Below are positions 54,193-62,069 of a DNA stretch of 64,000 nucleotides, piece by piece. Each line of letters opens with the position of its first letter. Position 1 is the stretch's first letter. The notes under the pieces were generated by a model. That model saw only the letters and a list, made by a program, of their open reading frames with translations, made no database searches and was not told where the DNA came from. Both the position numbers and the translations under genes were made by a program. This DNA comes from Spirosoma sp. GTDB lineage: Bacteria; Bacteroidota; Bacteroidia; Cytophagales; Spirosomataceae. The DNA lies in the NCBI RefSeq assembly GCF_026391055.1, contig NZ_JAPLET010000017.1:405720-469719 (forward strand), written 5' to 3'.

Positions 54193-55638
54193 ATGGATAT
54201 GCTTTCTATTAGACGAATAGTATTGGTAAACCTGCTTTTTCTTGGACAACTTTCACTTGCTCAAAGTAAGAAAGACAAATTGTCTGAAATTATGAAAACT
54301 TACCACAACTATAATATGTTTGACGGTGCTGTTTTAGTTGCAGAGAATGGAAAGGTTATTTATAAAGATGCATTTGGCTTAGCCAATAGAGAATGGAATA
54401 TACCTAATACTACTGATACTAAATTTATGATTGGTTCTATTTCCAAACCTCTAACCGCAACGTTAATGCTACTGCTGGTTCAGAAAGGGTTGGTAGATTT
54501 GAATAAAACAGTTGAAGATTATTTACCCAATTTTAAAAATAAACCAGCAGCAAAGATTACAATCAAGCAACTGTTAAACCATACATCGGGTATCCCTAAT
54601 TATGATATTATCAAAGATTTTTTTCCAAGAATCAGCCGTCAAAGTTTTACCAGAGAGGAATACGTAAAGGTTTATGCTGACTCAGGATTATCGTTTGAGC
54701 CTGGTACTCGATATATGTATAGCAGTTGGGGATATTTTACATTGGGGTATATTATCGAAAAAGTTACCGGAAAATCATATGAGCAGGCGATGAAAGATGA
54801 GATATTTGATAAAATACAAATGAAAAATTCTGGCTCATACCTGCACACTAAAATCATACCCAATAGAGCTTCCGGTTACGACTATGGCTTAGACGGTTAT
54901 GTCAGCGCAGATTTTAGGGATCAGTCAAACACGATGGGTACGGGCGACATTTACACAACAGTGAATGATCTTTTCAAATTCCATGTTGCCTTGACCAATA
55001 ACACTTTACTTAATAAGAAACTTACAACTGAAATGTTCACACCAGGAATTAGACCAGCCCAATATGGGTATGGATGGTTTAATCAAAATTTCAAATTCAC
55101 AGCTACTGACAGTGTAAAAGTTAATTATCATTTAGGCTCAACGGAAGGATTTATAGCCTTTTATTTAAGAATTCCCGAAACGAACAGTATGGCTGTGATA
55201 CTTTGCAATAGTGCTCCAACTGATTTCTTTGGTATTACAAAAAATATTATTAAAGTGTTGCACAATAAGCACGTCATTTTAAAAACTCCTGTTCATAAAA
55301 AAATGGAGCCTTATATTGTAAAATACGGTGCAGCAAGAGCAGTGGCAGAATATAAGAAGATGAAAAGCGATACAGCTAATTACTATGTAGACTGGTTACA
55401 AATGTATTATTTAGGCGAAAAACTCTATAGTTTAAAAAGGCTTGACGATGCAAGAGTAATTGCAGAAAATAATGCAATAGAATTTCCGAACAGAGATTAC
55501 GTAACGCTATCACTTGCAAATATTTACTTAGCCTTACACCGGAAAGATGAGGCAATTAAATTTTATAAAAGAACGCTTGAATTAAACCCTATAAGTGAAG
55601 AAGCTAAAAATAGGCTGATAGAACTTAATGTGAAGTAG
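54193..55638 (+). CDS. Beta-lactamase-related serine hydrolase with C-terminal TPR
   Basis: From the ATG at 54193 the product has 481 residues: a signal peptide (about 1-22), a class C/PBP-like hydrolase with the S-x-x-K motif SISK (about residue 82), a Tyr motif YSSWGY in place of Y-x-N, and an HLGS motif in place of the K-T/S-G box. Short TPR-like helices lie near the C-terminus (DDARVIAENNAIEF and LALHRKDEAIKFYKRTLELNP). It is probably an extracytoplasmic esterase, peptidase or carboxypeptidase-like enzyme. The gene is much richer in A/T than its neighbours, suggesting recent acquisition. The frame extends to a TTG at 54160. Confidence 0.82.
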   Translation: MDMLSIRRIVLVNLLFLGQLSLAQSKKDKLSEIMKTYHNYNMFDGAVLVAENGKVIYKDAFGLANREWNIPNTTDTKFMIGSISKPLTATLMLLLVQKGLVDLNKTVEDYLPNFKNKPAAKITIKQLLNHTSGIPNYDIIKDFFPRISRQSFTREEYVKVYADSGLSFEPGTRYMYSSWGYFTLGYIIEKVTGKSYEQAMKDEIFDKIQMKNSGSYLHTKIIPNRASGYDYGLDGYVSADFRDQSNTMGTGDIYTTVNDLFKFHVALTNNTLLNKKLTTEMFTPGIRPAQYGYGWFNQNFKFTATDSVKVNYHLGSTEGFIAFYLRIPETNSMAVILCNSAPTDFFGITKNIIKVLHNKHVILKTPVHKKMEPYIVKYGAARAVAEYKKMKSDTANYYVDWLQMYYLGEKLYSLKRLDDARVIAENNAIEFPNRDYVTLSLANIYLALHRKDEAIKFYKRTLELNPISEEAKNRLIELNVK

Positions 55639-56102
55639 AAGGCTACGCCTAATATTTAGTACTGGCATTATTGAGGCTTGACGAATATAGCCTCAACATT
55701 TGTTCTTTATTGTACTTCAGTTCAGTGGCAACATTATGAATTTGGCTTAGTTGAAAATGGGCTATAACACGTTTGTTACGTCATCTTGAGTGACGTAAAA
55801 ACTTGAAATTTTGCTCCGAAACTGCGGGAATGCCAACTCATAAACCGTTAGCTGCTATCTCATGAGATTTCGTAAAACCTCTCATTGAGCGAGCATGTCG
55901 GCTTATTAAACCCGTTTCCTAGCTTTCCCCAAATACCGCTTTCCACCCAACCAGCCCCCTTGGACTAAAATCGCTATTTACTGGACGAATGACGGGATTC
56001 GCCATTGATTAAGATTTATCAATTTTGTAGCCACCTTTCCCTATCCCCATGATAGCCGGAAAGCACTAAAGAAATTACCGCGATTAGTTATCCTCTATAG
56101 TT
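55639..56102. other. 464-base gap before leuC
   Basis: No coding frame with protein-like composition is visible. Beside the hairpin at 55671-55696 there is a second inverted repeat, TTACGTCA (55776-55783) and TGACGTAA (55791-55798). The stretch before leuC has no clear TANNTTTG box; the nearest is CAATTTTG (56020-56027). The leuC promoter could not be placed. Confidence 0.4.
55671..55696 (+). terminator. Hairpin after the serine hydrolase gene
   Basis: TTGAGGCT (55671-55678) and AGCCTCAA (55689-55696) pair perfectly with a 10-base loop. A T-rich stretch follows (ATTTGTTCTTT), so termination of the upstream gene is plausible. Confidence 0.5.
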
Positions 56103-57506
56103 ATGAGTACCCCAAAAACCCTGTTCGATAAAGTCTGGGATGCACACGTCATCCGGCAGGTTAAAGATGGTCCCGATGTTTTGTTCATCGACCGCCATTT
56201 TATCCACGAAGTAACGAGCCCGGTGGCTTTTTTAGGTCTCGAAGGCCGTGGCGCAACGGTATTGTATCCCGACCGCACCTTTGCTACCGCCGATCACAAC
56301 ACGCCAACGCTCAACCAGCACCTACCCGTTGCTGATCCCATGTCGGCCAATCAGTTGGCGGCTTTGGAGCGCAATGCCAAAACCTACGGCATTTCGCACT
56401 GGGGACTGGGCCACATTAAGAACGGTATCGTACACGTTGTTGGTCCTGAAAACGGCATTACCCTGCCCGGCATGACCATCGTTTGTGGCGATTCGCACAC
56501 CTCAACACACGGTGCCTTTGGTGCCATTGCCTTTGGTATCGGTACGTCGGAAGTAGAAATGGTGCTGGCTACGCAGTGCATCATGCAGCCGAAGCCGAAG
56601 AAGATGCGGATTACCGTTAATGGTAAGCCCGGTAAAGCGGTGTTGCCCAAAGACGTCATTCTGTACATCATTTCGCAGACATCGGCCAGCGGTGCTACAG
56701 GCTACTTTGTTGAATATGCCGGTGAAGTGTTCGAGAACATGACCATGGAAGGCCGGATGACGGTTTGTAACATGACCATCGAAATGGGCGCTCGTGGTGG
56801 TATGATCGCTCCCGACCAAACTACCCTCGACTACCTCAAAGGACGCGAACTGTCGCCCAAAGGCGAGCAGTGGGACAAGCTCGTTCCGTATTGGGAATCC
56901 CTCAAAACCGACGAAGGCGCTACGTTCGACCTCGACCTTACCTTCGATGCCGCCGATATTGAGCCGCAGATTACGTATGGTACAAACCCAGGTCTGGGTA
57001 CCGGTGTTACGCACCAGATCCCAACTGCCGACAGCGTAAAAGATGGCTCAGCCAGCTACAAGAAATCGCTGCAATACATGGGCTTCCAGGAAAACGAAAG
57101 CATGATCGGCAAGCCGGTCGATTTTGTGTTCCTCGGCAGCTGCACCAATGGCCGGATTGAAGATTTCCGCGCCTTTGCGTCGATTGTAAAGGGCCGCCAG
57201 AAAGCCGATAACATTACGGCCTGGTTAGTGCCGGGTTCGCACATCGTTGAGAAACAGATTCAGGAAGAAGGTATTCTGGACATCCTGACTCAGGCCGGTT
57301 TCGAACTGCGTCAGCCGGGTTGTTCGGCTTGTCTGGCCATGAACGAAGACAAGGTTCCGGCGGGTAAATACGCCGTGTCGACCTCCAACCGCAACTTCGA
57401 AGGTCGGCAGGGACCGGGTGCCCGCACGCTGCTGGCAAGCCCGCTGGTAGCTGCCGCTGCCGCCGTTACGGGAGTTGTTACCGATCCTCGCGAGTTTCTT
57501 AACTAG
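56103..57506 (+). CDS. leuC: 3-isopropylmalate dehydratase, large subunit
   Basis: The 467-residue aconitase-family protein has the three [4Fe-4S] ligands Cys347 in LGSCTNGR and Cys407/Cys410 in [10 protein letters not shown]. It also has the conserved [23 protein letters not shown] region. With LeuD it isomerises 2- and 3-isopropylmalate. The same enzyme pair could also serve citramalate. LeuC and LeuD genes are split by a 106-base spacer that carries a hairpin. Confidence 0.96.
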   Translation: MSTPKTLFDKVWDAHVIRQVKDGPDVLFIDRHFIHEVTSPVAFLGLEGRGATVLYPDRTFATADHNTPTLNQHLPVADPMSANQLAALERNAKTYGISHWGLGHIKNGIVHVVGPENGITLPGMTIVCGDSHTSTHGAFGAIAFGIGTSEVEMVLATQCIMQPKPKKMRITVNGKPGKAVLPKDVILYIISQTSASGATGYFVEYAGEVFENMTMEGRMTVCNMTIEMGARGGMIAPDQTTLDYLKGRELSPKGEQWDKLVPYWESLKTDEGATFDLDLTFDAADIEPQITYGTNPGLGTGVTHQIPTADSVKDGSASYKKSLQYMGFQENESMIGKPVDFVFLGSCTNGRIEDFRAFASIVKGRQKADNITAWLVPGSHIVEKQIQEEGILDILTQAGFELRQPGCSACLAMNEDKVPAGKYAVSTSNRNFEGRQGPGARTLLASPLVAAAAAVTGVVTDPREFLN

Positions 57507-57509
57507 TCT

Positions 57510-57597
57510 GAAGTTTGATGTTTGACGTTTCACCACTTGATTATCGGTAGATAGCCAGATGTGCGATAACGTCAAACTTTAAACGCCAAACTTCAAA
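57510..57597. repeat. Word-built hairpin between leuC and leuD
   Basis: The left arm contains GAAGTTTG and GTTTGACGTT (57510-57530). The right arm (57569-57597) contains the complements AACGTCAAAC and CAAACTTC, with an extra 7 bases between them. The arms are built from the word GTTTGA with small changes. Confidence 0.6.
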
Positions 57598-57612
57598 CCA
57601 ACCTTCACAATA

Positions 57613-58209
57613 ATGGCTTACGATAAATTTACCATACTCCGCAGCAGTGCCGTTCCCATGCCGATTGAGAACGTCGACACGGACCAGATTATTCCCGCCC
57701 GTTTCCTGAAAGCCACCGAGCGCAAAGGATTCGGCGACAACCTTTTCCGCGACTGGCGGTACAATAACGACAATTCACCCAAAGCCGATTTCGTCCTGAA
57801 CGACCCGACTTATTCGGGAAAAATTCTGGTGGGCGGCAAAAACTTCGGTAGCGGATCGAGCCGCGAGCATGCCGCCTGGGCCATTTACGATTATGGTTTC
57901 CGTTGCGTGGTATCAAGCTTCTTTGCCGATATCTTCCAGGCCAACTCCATCAACGTCGGTATCCTGCCCGTTCGGGTTAGTCCCGAATTTCTGGAGAAAA
58001 TCTTTGCGGCTATCGAAGCCGACCCGAAGACTGAACTGGAAGTGAACTTACCTGCTCAAACGATTACGCTGTTGGCAACGGGCGAAAGCGAAAGCTTCGC
58101 GATCAACGAATACAAGAAGCATAACCTCACCAATGGTTACGATGACATCGACTATCTGCTGTCGATGAAAGAAGAAATCGGAGCCTTCGCCGAAACGCGA
58201 CCATTTTAA
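57613..58209 (+). CDS. leuD: 3-isopropylmalate dehydratase, small subunit
   Basis: The 198-residue swivel-domain protein contains the signatures VDTDQIIPARFL near the N-terminus and GGKNFGSGSSREHAAWAIYDYG at about residues 76-97. It completes the active site of LeuC. It is short, as is normal for bacterial LeuD. Confidence 0.95.
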   Translation: MAYDKFTILRSSAVPMPIENVDTDQIIPARFLKATERKGFGDNLFRDWRYNNDNSPKADFVLNDPTYSGKILVGGKNFGSGSSREHAAWAIYDYGFRCVVSSFFADIFQANSINVGILPVRVSPEFLEKIFAAIEADPKTELEVNLPAQTITLLATGESESFAINEYKKHNLTNGYDDIDYLLSMKEEIGAFAETRPF

Positions 58210-58217
58210 CTAATTGG

Positions 58218-58295
58218 TGAATGAGTAAATGATAGAATAAGTGAATAAATCGAACATCCGCAATTCACTCATTCTATCATTCACTCATTCTATCA
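58218..58295. repeat. Word-built hairpin between leuD and the next synthase gene
   Basis: The left arm (58218-58246) and the right arm (58263-58295) are tandem copies of GAATGAGTGAATGATA-type words and their complement. 26 of 29 positions nearest the loop pair. It lies inside the leu cluster. Confidence 0.75.
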
Positions 58296-58301
58296 TTACA
58301 T

Positions 58302-59822
58302 ATGAAACGTCGCTACATTGAAATAATGGATACGACACTCCGTGATGGTGAACAAACCAGCGGAGTGTCGTTTTCTGCGTCCGAAAAGCTGGCTCTGGCT
58401 CAGTTGCTACTCACCGAAGTAAAGGTCGATCGCGTAGAGATTGCTTCAGCGCGGGTATCGGCGGGTGAACTGGAAGCGGTTCAGCAGATTACCCGCTGGG
58501 CAGCCAGCGTTGGCCTGATCGACAAAGTTGAAGTGCTAACCTTCGTTGACGGCCAGGCTTCCCTCGACTGGTTGCAGGCGTCTGGAGCGAAAGTGATGAA
58601 TCTCCTCACTAAAGGTTCACTCAATCACCTCACCCACCAGCTCAAGAAAACCCCCGACGAGCACTTTACGGACATAAAACAGGTCATTTGTGCGGCTGGT
58701 GAGTTGGGAGTACAAACCAATGTGTATCTGGAAGACTGGAGCAATGGTATGCGCAACTCCCCAGACTATGTCTTTCAGTACCTGGATTTCCTCAGTACCC
58801 AGCCTATCCGACGGGTACTGCTCCCCGACACGCTAGGTATACTAACCCCCGGGGAGAGCTATACGTATGTCGATCAGTTAGTAGCCCGTTACCCGAATCT
58901 ACACTTCGACTTTCACGCCCATAACGATTATGACCTCAGCATTGCCAATGTGATGGAGGCCGTTCGGGCGGGAGCGCACGGTATACACCTGACCGTTAAC
59001 GGCCTGGGCGAACGGGCCGGTAATGCCCCCCTGGCCAGTGCTATTGCGGTGTTGCGCGACTTTATGCCGGATGTACGGACAGGCGTTATCGAAAAATCGC
59101 TGTATCAGGTCAGTAAGATTGTCGAGACGTTCTCAGGGCTTCGCATTCCCGACAACAAGCCCGTTGTTGGTGATAACGTGTTTACCCAAACGGCGGGTAT
59201 TCATGCCGATGGCGACAAGAAAAATAACCTTTATTTCAACGCCCTGCTTCCCGAACGGTTTGGCCGTAAACGCAGCTACGCGCTCGGCAAAATGTCGGGC
59301 AAGGCCAACATCGAGAATAATCTGCGCGAACTGGGCATTCAGCTATCGGAAGACGACCTCAAGAAAGTAACGCAGCGGGTTATCGAACTGGGCGATCAGA
59401 AAGAGGTTGTCACACGGGAGGACTTACCCTACGTTATTTCCGATGTGTTGAATACGAATTCGTTCGCATCGCGGGTAGAAGTGCTCAATTATGTACTGAC
59501 GCATTCAAAAGACCTTAAGCCTTCGGCTACCTTACGGGTTCGGATTGATGAAGAACATTTTGAAGAAAGTGCCCAAGGCGACGGCCAGTACGACGCGTTT
59601 ATGAACGCTCTGAAAAAAATATACGTCAAAAAGAAACTGACCTTGCCTTTACTGACGGATTACGCCGTACGCATTCCGACCGGGGGCCGCACAGACGCCC
59701 TTTGTGAGACCATTATCACCTGGAAACACAAAAACGGGGAGTTTAAAACCCGCGGACTCGATTCAGATCAGACGGTATCGGCCATTAAGGCCACGCAAAA
59801 AATGCTCAATACCCTAGACTAA
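58302..59822 (+). CDS. LeuA-type acyl transferase with regulatory domain (2-isopropylmalate or citramalate synthase)
   Basis: The 506-residue protein has the HMGL-like TIM barrel with the N-terminal metal motif [16 protein letters not shown] (about 10-25) and HAHNDYDLSIAN (about 206-217). A long C-terminal region (about 370-506) matches the LeuA dimer/regulatory domain. It joins acetyl-CoA to a 2-oxo acid. Its place before leuB fits leucine synthesis, but the cluster also holds a second, short LeuA (62070-63209). One of the two may instead use pyruvate to make citramalate for isoleucine. Sequence alone does not settle which. Confidence 0.85.
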   Translation: MKRRYIEIMDTTLRDGEQTSGVSFSASEKLALAQLLLTEVKVDRVEIASARVSAGELEAVQQITRWAASVGLIDKVEVLTFVDGQASLDWLQASGAKVMNLLTKGSLNHLTHQLKKTPDEHFTDIKQVICAAGELGVQTNVYLEDWSNGMRNSPDYVFQYLDFLSTQPIRRVLLPDTLGILTPGESYTYVDQLVARYPNLHFDFHAHNDYDLSIANVMEAVRAGAHGIHLTVNGLGERAGNAPLASAIAVLRDFMPDVRTGVIEKSLYQVSKIVETFSGLRIPDNKPVVGDNVFTQTAGIHADGDKKNNLYFNALLPERFGRKRSYALGKMSGKANIENNLRELGIQLSEDDLKKVTQRVIELGDQKEVVTREDLPYVISDVLNTNSFASRVEVLNYVLTHSKDLKPSATLRVRIDEEHFEESAQGDGQYDAFMNALKKIYVKKKLTLPLLTDYAVRIPTGGRTDALCETIITWKHKNGEFKTRGLDSDQTVSAIKATQKMLNTLD

Positions 59823-59908
59823 AAATGACGATTCGTTTAATAACTTCGTGTTCAGTAAATAAAGCATAAAACGTTATTACGTTTACTTCGTCTTCCAAAT
59901 AGTTAGTT

Positions 59909-60601
59909 ATGAGTCAGGCCAAACAAACGGCAGAAAAGGTAGATTACAACGGGGCCGACAACCTGGCCATGATGAGTCACGCCATAAATTATAATGGGGG
60001 TCTCTTCAAATGGGTATCAAGCGACATTCGCCCCGGCGAAGCCATCCTGGATTTCGGTGCGGGCAATGGTGAATACGCTAACCGGTTCCCGGCTGGTGCC
60101 GTTGATGCCGCCGAGATTGACCCTGAACTGCTACCGCTGATTAAGCAACCTGTTTATACAGACATCAGCACATTGGCTAAAACCTACGACTTGATCTACA
60201 CGATCAACGTCCTTGAGCACATTGAACACCACGGCGAAATCGTCAAAGAGTTATACAAAAAACTCAAGCCGGGTGGCCGGATCAAGGTTTTTGTTCCAGC
60301 CCGTCAGGAGATCTTTAGTAACATGGATGAACACGTAGGGCATTACCGGCGCTACGACAAGAAGCTGGTTCGCCAGATTCTGGAAGATGCCGGACTACGC
60401 GTTACCGATTGTCGGTATTATGACTTCGCAGGCTATTTTATTTCTCTGATCTACAAATGGCTTGGCAAAGACGGCCGGATTACGAAAGAGTCGGTCATCT
60501 TTTACGACCGTGTTATCTTTCCGGTAAGCCGTTTGTTTGATAAACTCACCGGAGGGCAGGTCATTGGAAAGAACGTCATTGCCGAAGCAGTGAAATCATA
60601 A
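59909..60601 (+). CDS. Class I SAM-dependent methyltransferase
   Basis: The 230-residue protein has motif I ILDFGAGNGEYANRF (about 46-60), an acidic post-I residue DAAEIDPELLP, and the motif INVLEHIEHHGEIV (about 98-111), typical of UbiE/Coq5-like methyltransferases. A C-terminal hydrophobic stretch (YDFAGYFISLIYKWLG) may sit on a membrane or lipid. The substrate is unknown. It lies between the LeuA-type gene and leuB, and the reason for that position is not evident. Confidence 0.85.
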   Translation: MSQAKQTAEKVDYNGADNLAMMSHAINYNGGLFKWVSSDIRPGEAILDFGAGNGEYANRFPAGAVDAAEIDPELLPLIKQPVYTDISTLAKTYDLIYTINVLEHIEHHGEIVKELYKKLKPGGRIKVFVPARQEIFSNMDEHVGHYRRYDKKLVRQILEDAGLRVTDCRYYDFAGYFISLIYKWLGKDGRITKESVIFYDRVIFPVSRLFDKLTGGQVIGKNVIAEAVKS

Positions 60602-60733
60602 ACACCATACCTGACCGGAATGCCTGGTTTAAAACTTTCACTTTTTTATTTGTCTGTTTAGCTTGCCCATTGTGAAGGGAGACCTGCGACCTACAGAACG
60701 TTAGCCATTCCTTTACTCTTTTGTCTCTTAAAA

Positions 60734-61810
60734 ATGAAAAAACACATTGTAGTCATTGCCGGTGATGGTATCGGTCAGGAAGTAACAGCCGTAGGCAAAC
60801 AGGTTCTGGATGCTATCGCAAAAAAATACGATCACGAGTTCACCTACGACACGGCGCTGATCGGTCATGAAGCTATCGAAGCCACCGGCAACCCCATTCC
60901 CGACGAAACCATTACCAAGTCCAAAGCGTCGGATGCTATTCTGTTCGGCGCGGTGGGTCACCCAAAATACGATAACGACCCATCGGCTAAAGTTCGGCCG
61001 GAGCAGGGTCTGCTTGGCATTCGGAAAGCGCTGGGCCTGTACGCAAACCTGCGCCCTATCAAACTTTTCGACGAGTTATTAAGCGCTTCGAGCATCAAGC
61101 CAGAGATTTTGAAAGGTGCCGATATTCTATTCTTCCGCGAATTAACCGGCGATGTGTATTTTGGCGAAAGAGGCCGTAAGGACAACGGTGACACGGCTTT
61201 TGATACAATGATCTATAGCCGCTATGAAGTGGAACGGATCGTGATCAAAGCGTTTGATGCTGCTATGACCCGGCGCAAGAAATTATGCTCGGTCGATAAG
61301 GCAAACGTGCTTGAATCGTCTCGTCTATGGCGTGAAGTCGTGCAGGAAATTGCTCCTCGCTATCCGGAAGTAGAGGTAGAGCATCAGTTTGTCGATGCTG
61401 CGGCTATGCTATTGATTAAAGATCCCAAGCGTTTTGACGTTGTGGTAACGGGCAACCTGTTTGGTGATATCCTGACCGACGAGGCCAGTCAGATTGCTGG
61501 TTCGATGGGTATGCTGGCATCAGCTTCTGTTGGCGATACAACGGGCTTGTACGAGCCAATTCATGGTTCGGCGCACGACATTACCGGCAAAGGTGTAGCC
61601 AACCCGCTGGCCTCTGTTTTGTCAGTAGCCTTAATGCTCGACATTTCGTTTGGCATGAAAGACGAAGCCAATACAGTAGTCGACGCCGTTGACTCTGTTC
61701 TAAAAGCTGGTTTCCGTACACGCGATATTGCCGATGCAACCACAGCTTCGGATAAGATATTGGGAACTCAAGCTATGGGCGATCAAATTTTACAACGTTT
61801 AACGGCTTAA
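60734..61810 (+). CDS. leuB: 3-isopropylmalate dehydrogenase
   Basis: The 358-residue protein has the isocitrate/isopropylmalate dehydrogenase fold: GDGIGQEVTAVG at the N-terminus, the substrate site RPEQGLLGIRKALGLYANLRP (about 89-109), the metal-binding Asp residues in VTGNLFGDILTDEASQIAGSMG, and the nucleotide-binding HGSAHDITGKGVANPLA. It oxidises and decarboxylates 3-isopropylmalate to the leucine 2-oxo acid. Confidence 0.95.
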   Translation: MKKHIVVIAGDGIGQEVTAVGKQVLDAIAKKYDHEFTYDTALIGHEAIEATGNPIPDETITKSKASDAILFGAVGHPKYDNDPSAKVRPEQGLLGIRKALGLYANLRPIKLFDELLSASSIKPEILKGADILFFRELTGDVYFGERGRKDNGDTAFDTMIYSRYEVERIVIKAFDAAMTRRKKLCSVDKANVLESSRLWREVVQEIAPRYPEVEVEHQFVDAAAMLLIKDPKRFDVVVTGNLFGDILTDEASQIAGSMGMLASASVGDTTGLYEPIHGSAHDITGKGVANPLASVLSVALMLDISFGMKDEANTVVDAVDSVLKAGFRTRDIADATTASDKILGTQAMGDQILQRLTA

Positions 61811-61848
61811 AAAGTAAGGAAATTCATATCTTGAAATTTGTTTTCTGA

Positions 61849-61879
61849 TTTGCAAACTAATCAAAAACACTTATTTTTG
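61849..61879 (+). promoter_or_regulatory. Promoter of the leuA attenuated transcript
   Basis: TTTG (61849-61852), exactly 19 bases, then TATTTTTG (61872-61879) match the Bacteroidota -33/-7 consensus perfectly. The transcript should begin around 61884-61886, 35-37 bases before the leader ORF. Confidence 0.75.
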
Positions 61880-61897
61880 TAGCGTATTTACGCAAAC

Positions 61898-61911
61898 AGC
61901 GAAATTTCGCG
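61898..61911. promoter_or_regulatory. Palindromic element GCGAAATTTCGC before the leu leader
   Basis: The perfect 12-base palindrome GCGAAATTTCGC (61899-61910) lies 18 bases after the -7 box and shares 13 of 14 bases with the ilvD element at 41975. Both sit just downstream of the start of transcription. Confidence 0.6.
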
Positions 61912-61920
61912 GACTAATCA

Positions 61921-61968
61921 ATGAATAATTCTCTATCCTGCCGACTGCAACTACTACACGTTTTTTAA
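61921..61968 (+). CDS. leuL: Leucine attenuator leader peptide (15 codons)
   Basis: An ATG-started frame encodes MNNSLSCRLQLLHVF and TAA. Four of 15 residues are Leu, at codons 5, 9, 11 and 12, of which three use CTA. CTA is uncommon in the neighbouring leuB (about 4 of some 30 Leu codons), which would make the frame sensitive to the charged tRNA-Leu level. It lies directly upstream of an antiterminator/terminator pair and in front of leuA. The symbol is used by analogy to the leu leader of enteric bacteria. Confidence 0.8.
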   Translation: MNNSLSCRLQLLHVF

Positions 61969-61969
61969 G

Positions 61970-62028
61970 ACGGAGAAGGATATGCTATATTAATAAGCCT
62001 TTTCTCTGTCCAGAGGAAAGGCTTTTTT
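61970..62028 (+). promoter_or_regulatory. Leucine attenuator: antiterminator and terminator
   Basis: The terminator is a 13-base-pair stem with one wobble: AAGCCTTTTCTCT (61995-62007) and AGAGGAAAGGCTT (62012-62024), loop GTCC, followed by a run of T up to 62028. The alternative pairs ACGGAGAAGG (61970-61979) with 61998-62009 (about 10 pairs, one two-base bulge) and would destroy the terminator stem. A ribosome at the leader stop (61966-61968) covers 61970-61979 and lets the terminator form. One stalled at the Leu codons (61951-61956) leaves it free to form the antiterminator. Confidence 0.8.
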
Positions 62029-62069
62029 ACTAACCAACGAATCATACGTATTTCAATCAATACCAAACT

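Noticed and set aside
56049..56069. Seven-codon ATG frame before leuC as a possible leader peptide
   Set aside because: Too short, contains no branched-chain codon run and no terminator follows; no attenuator layout.
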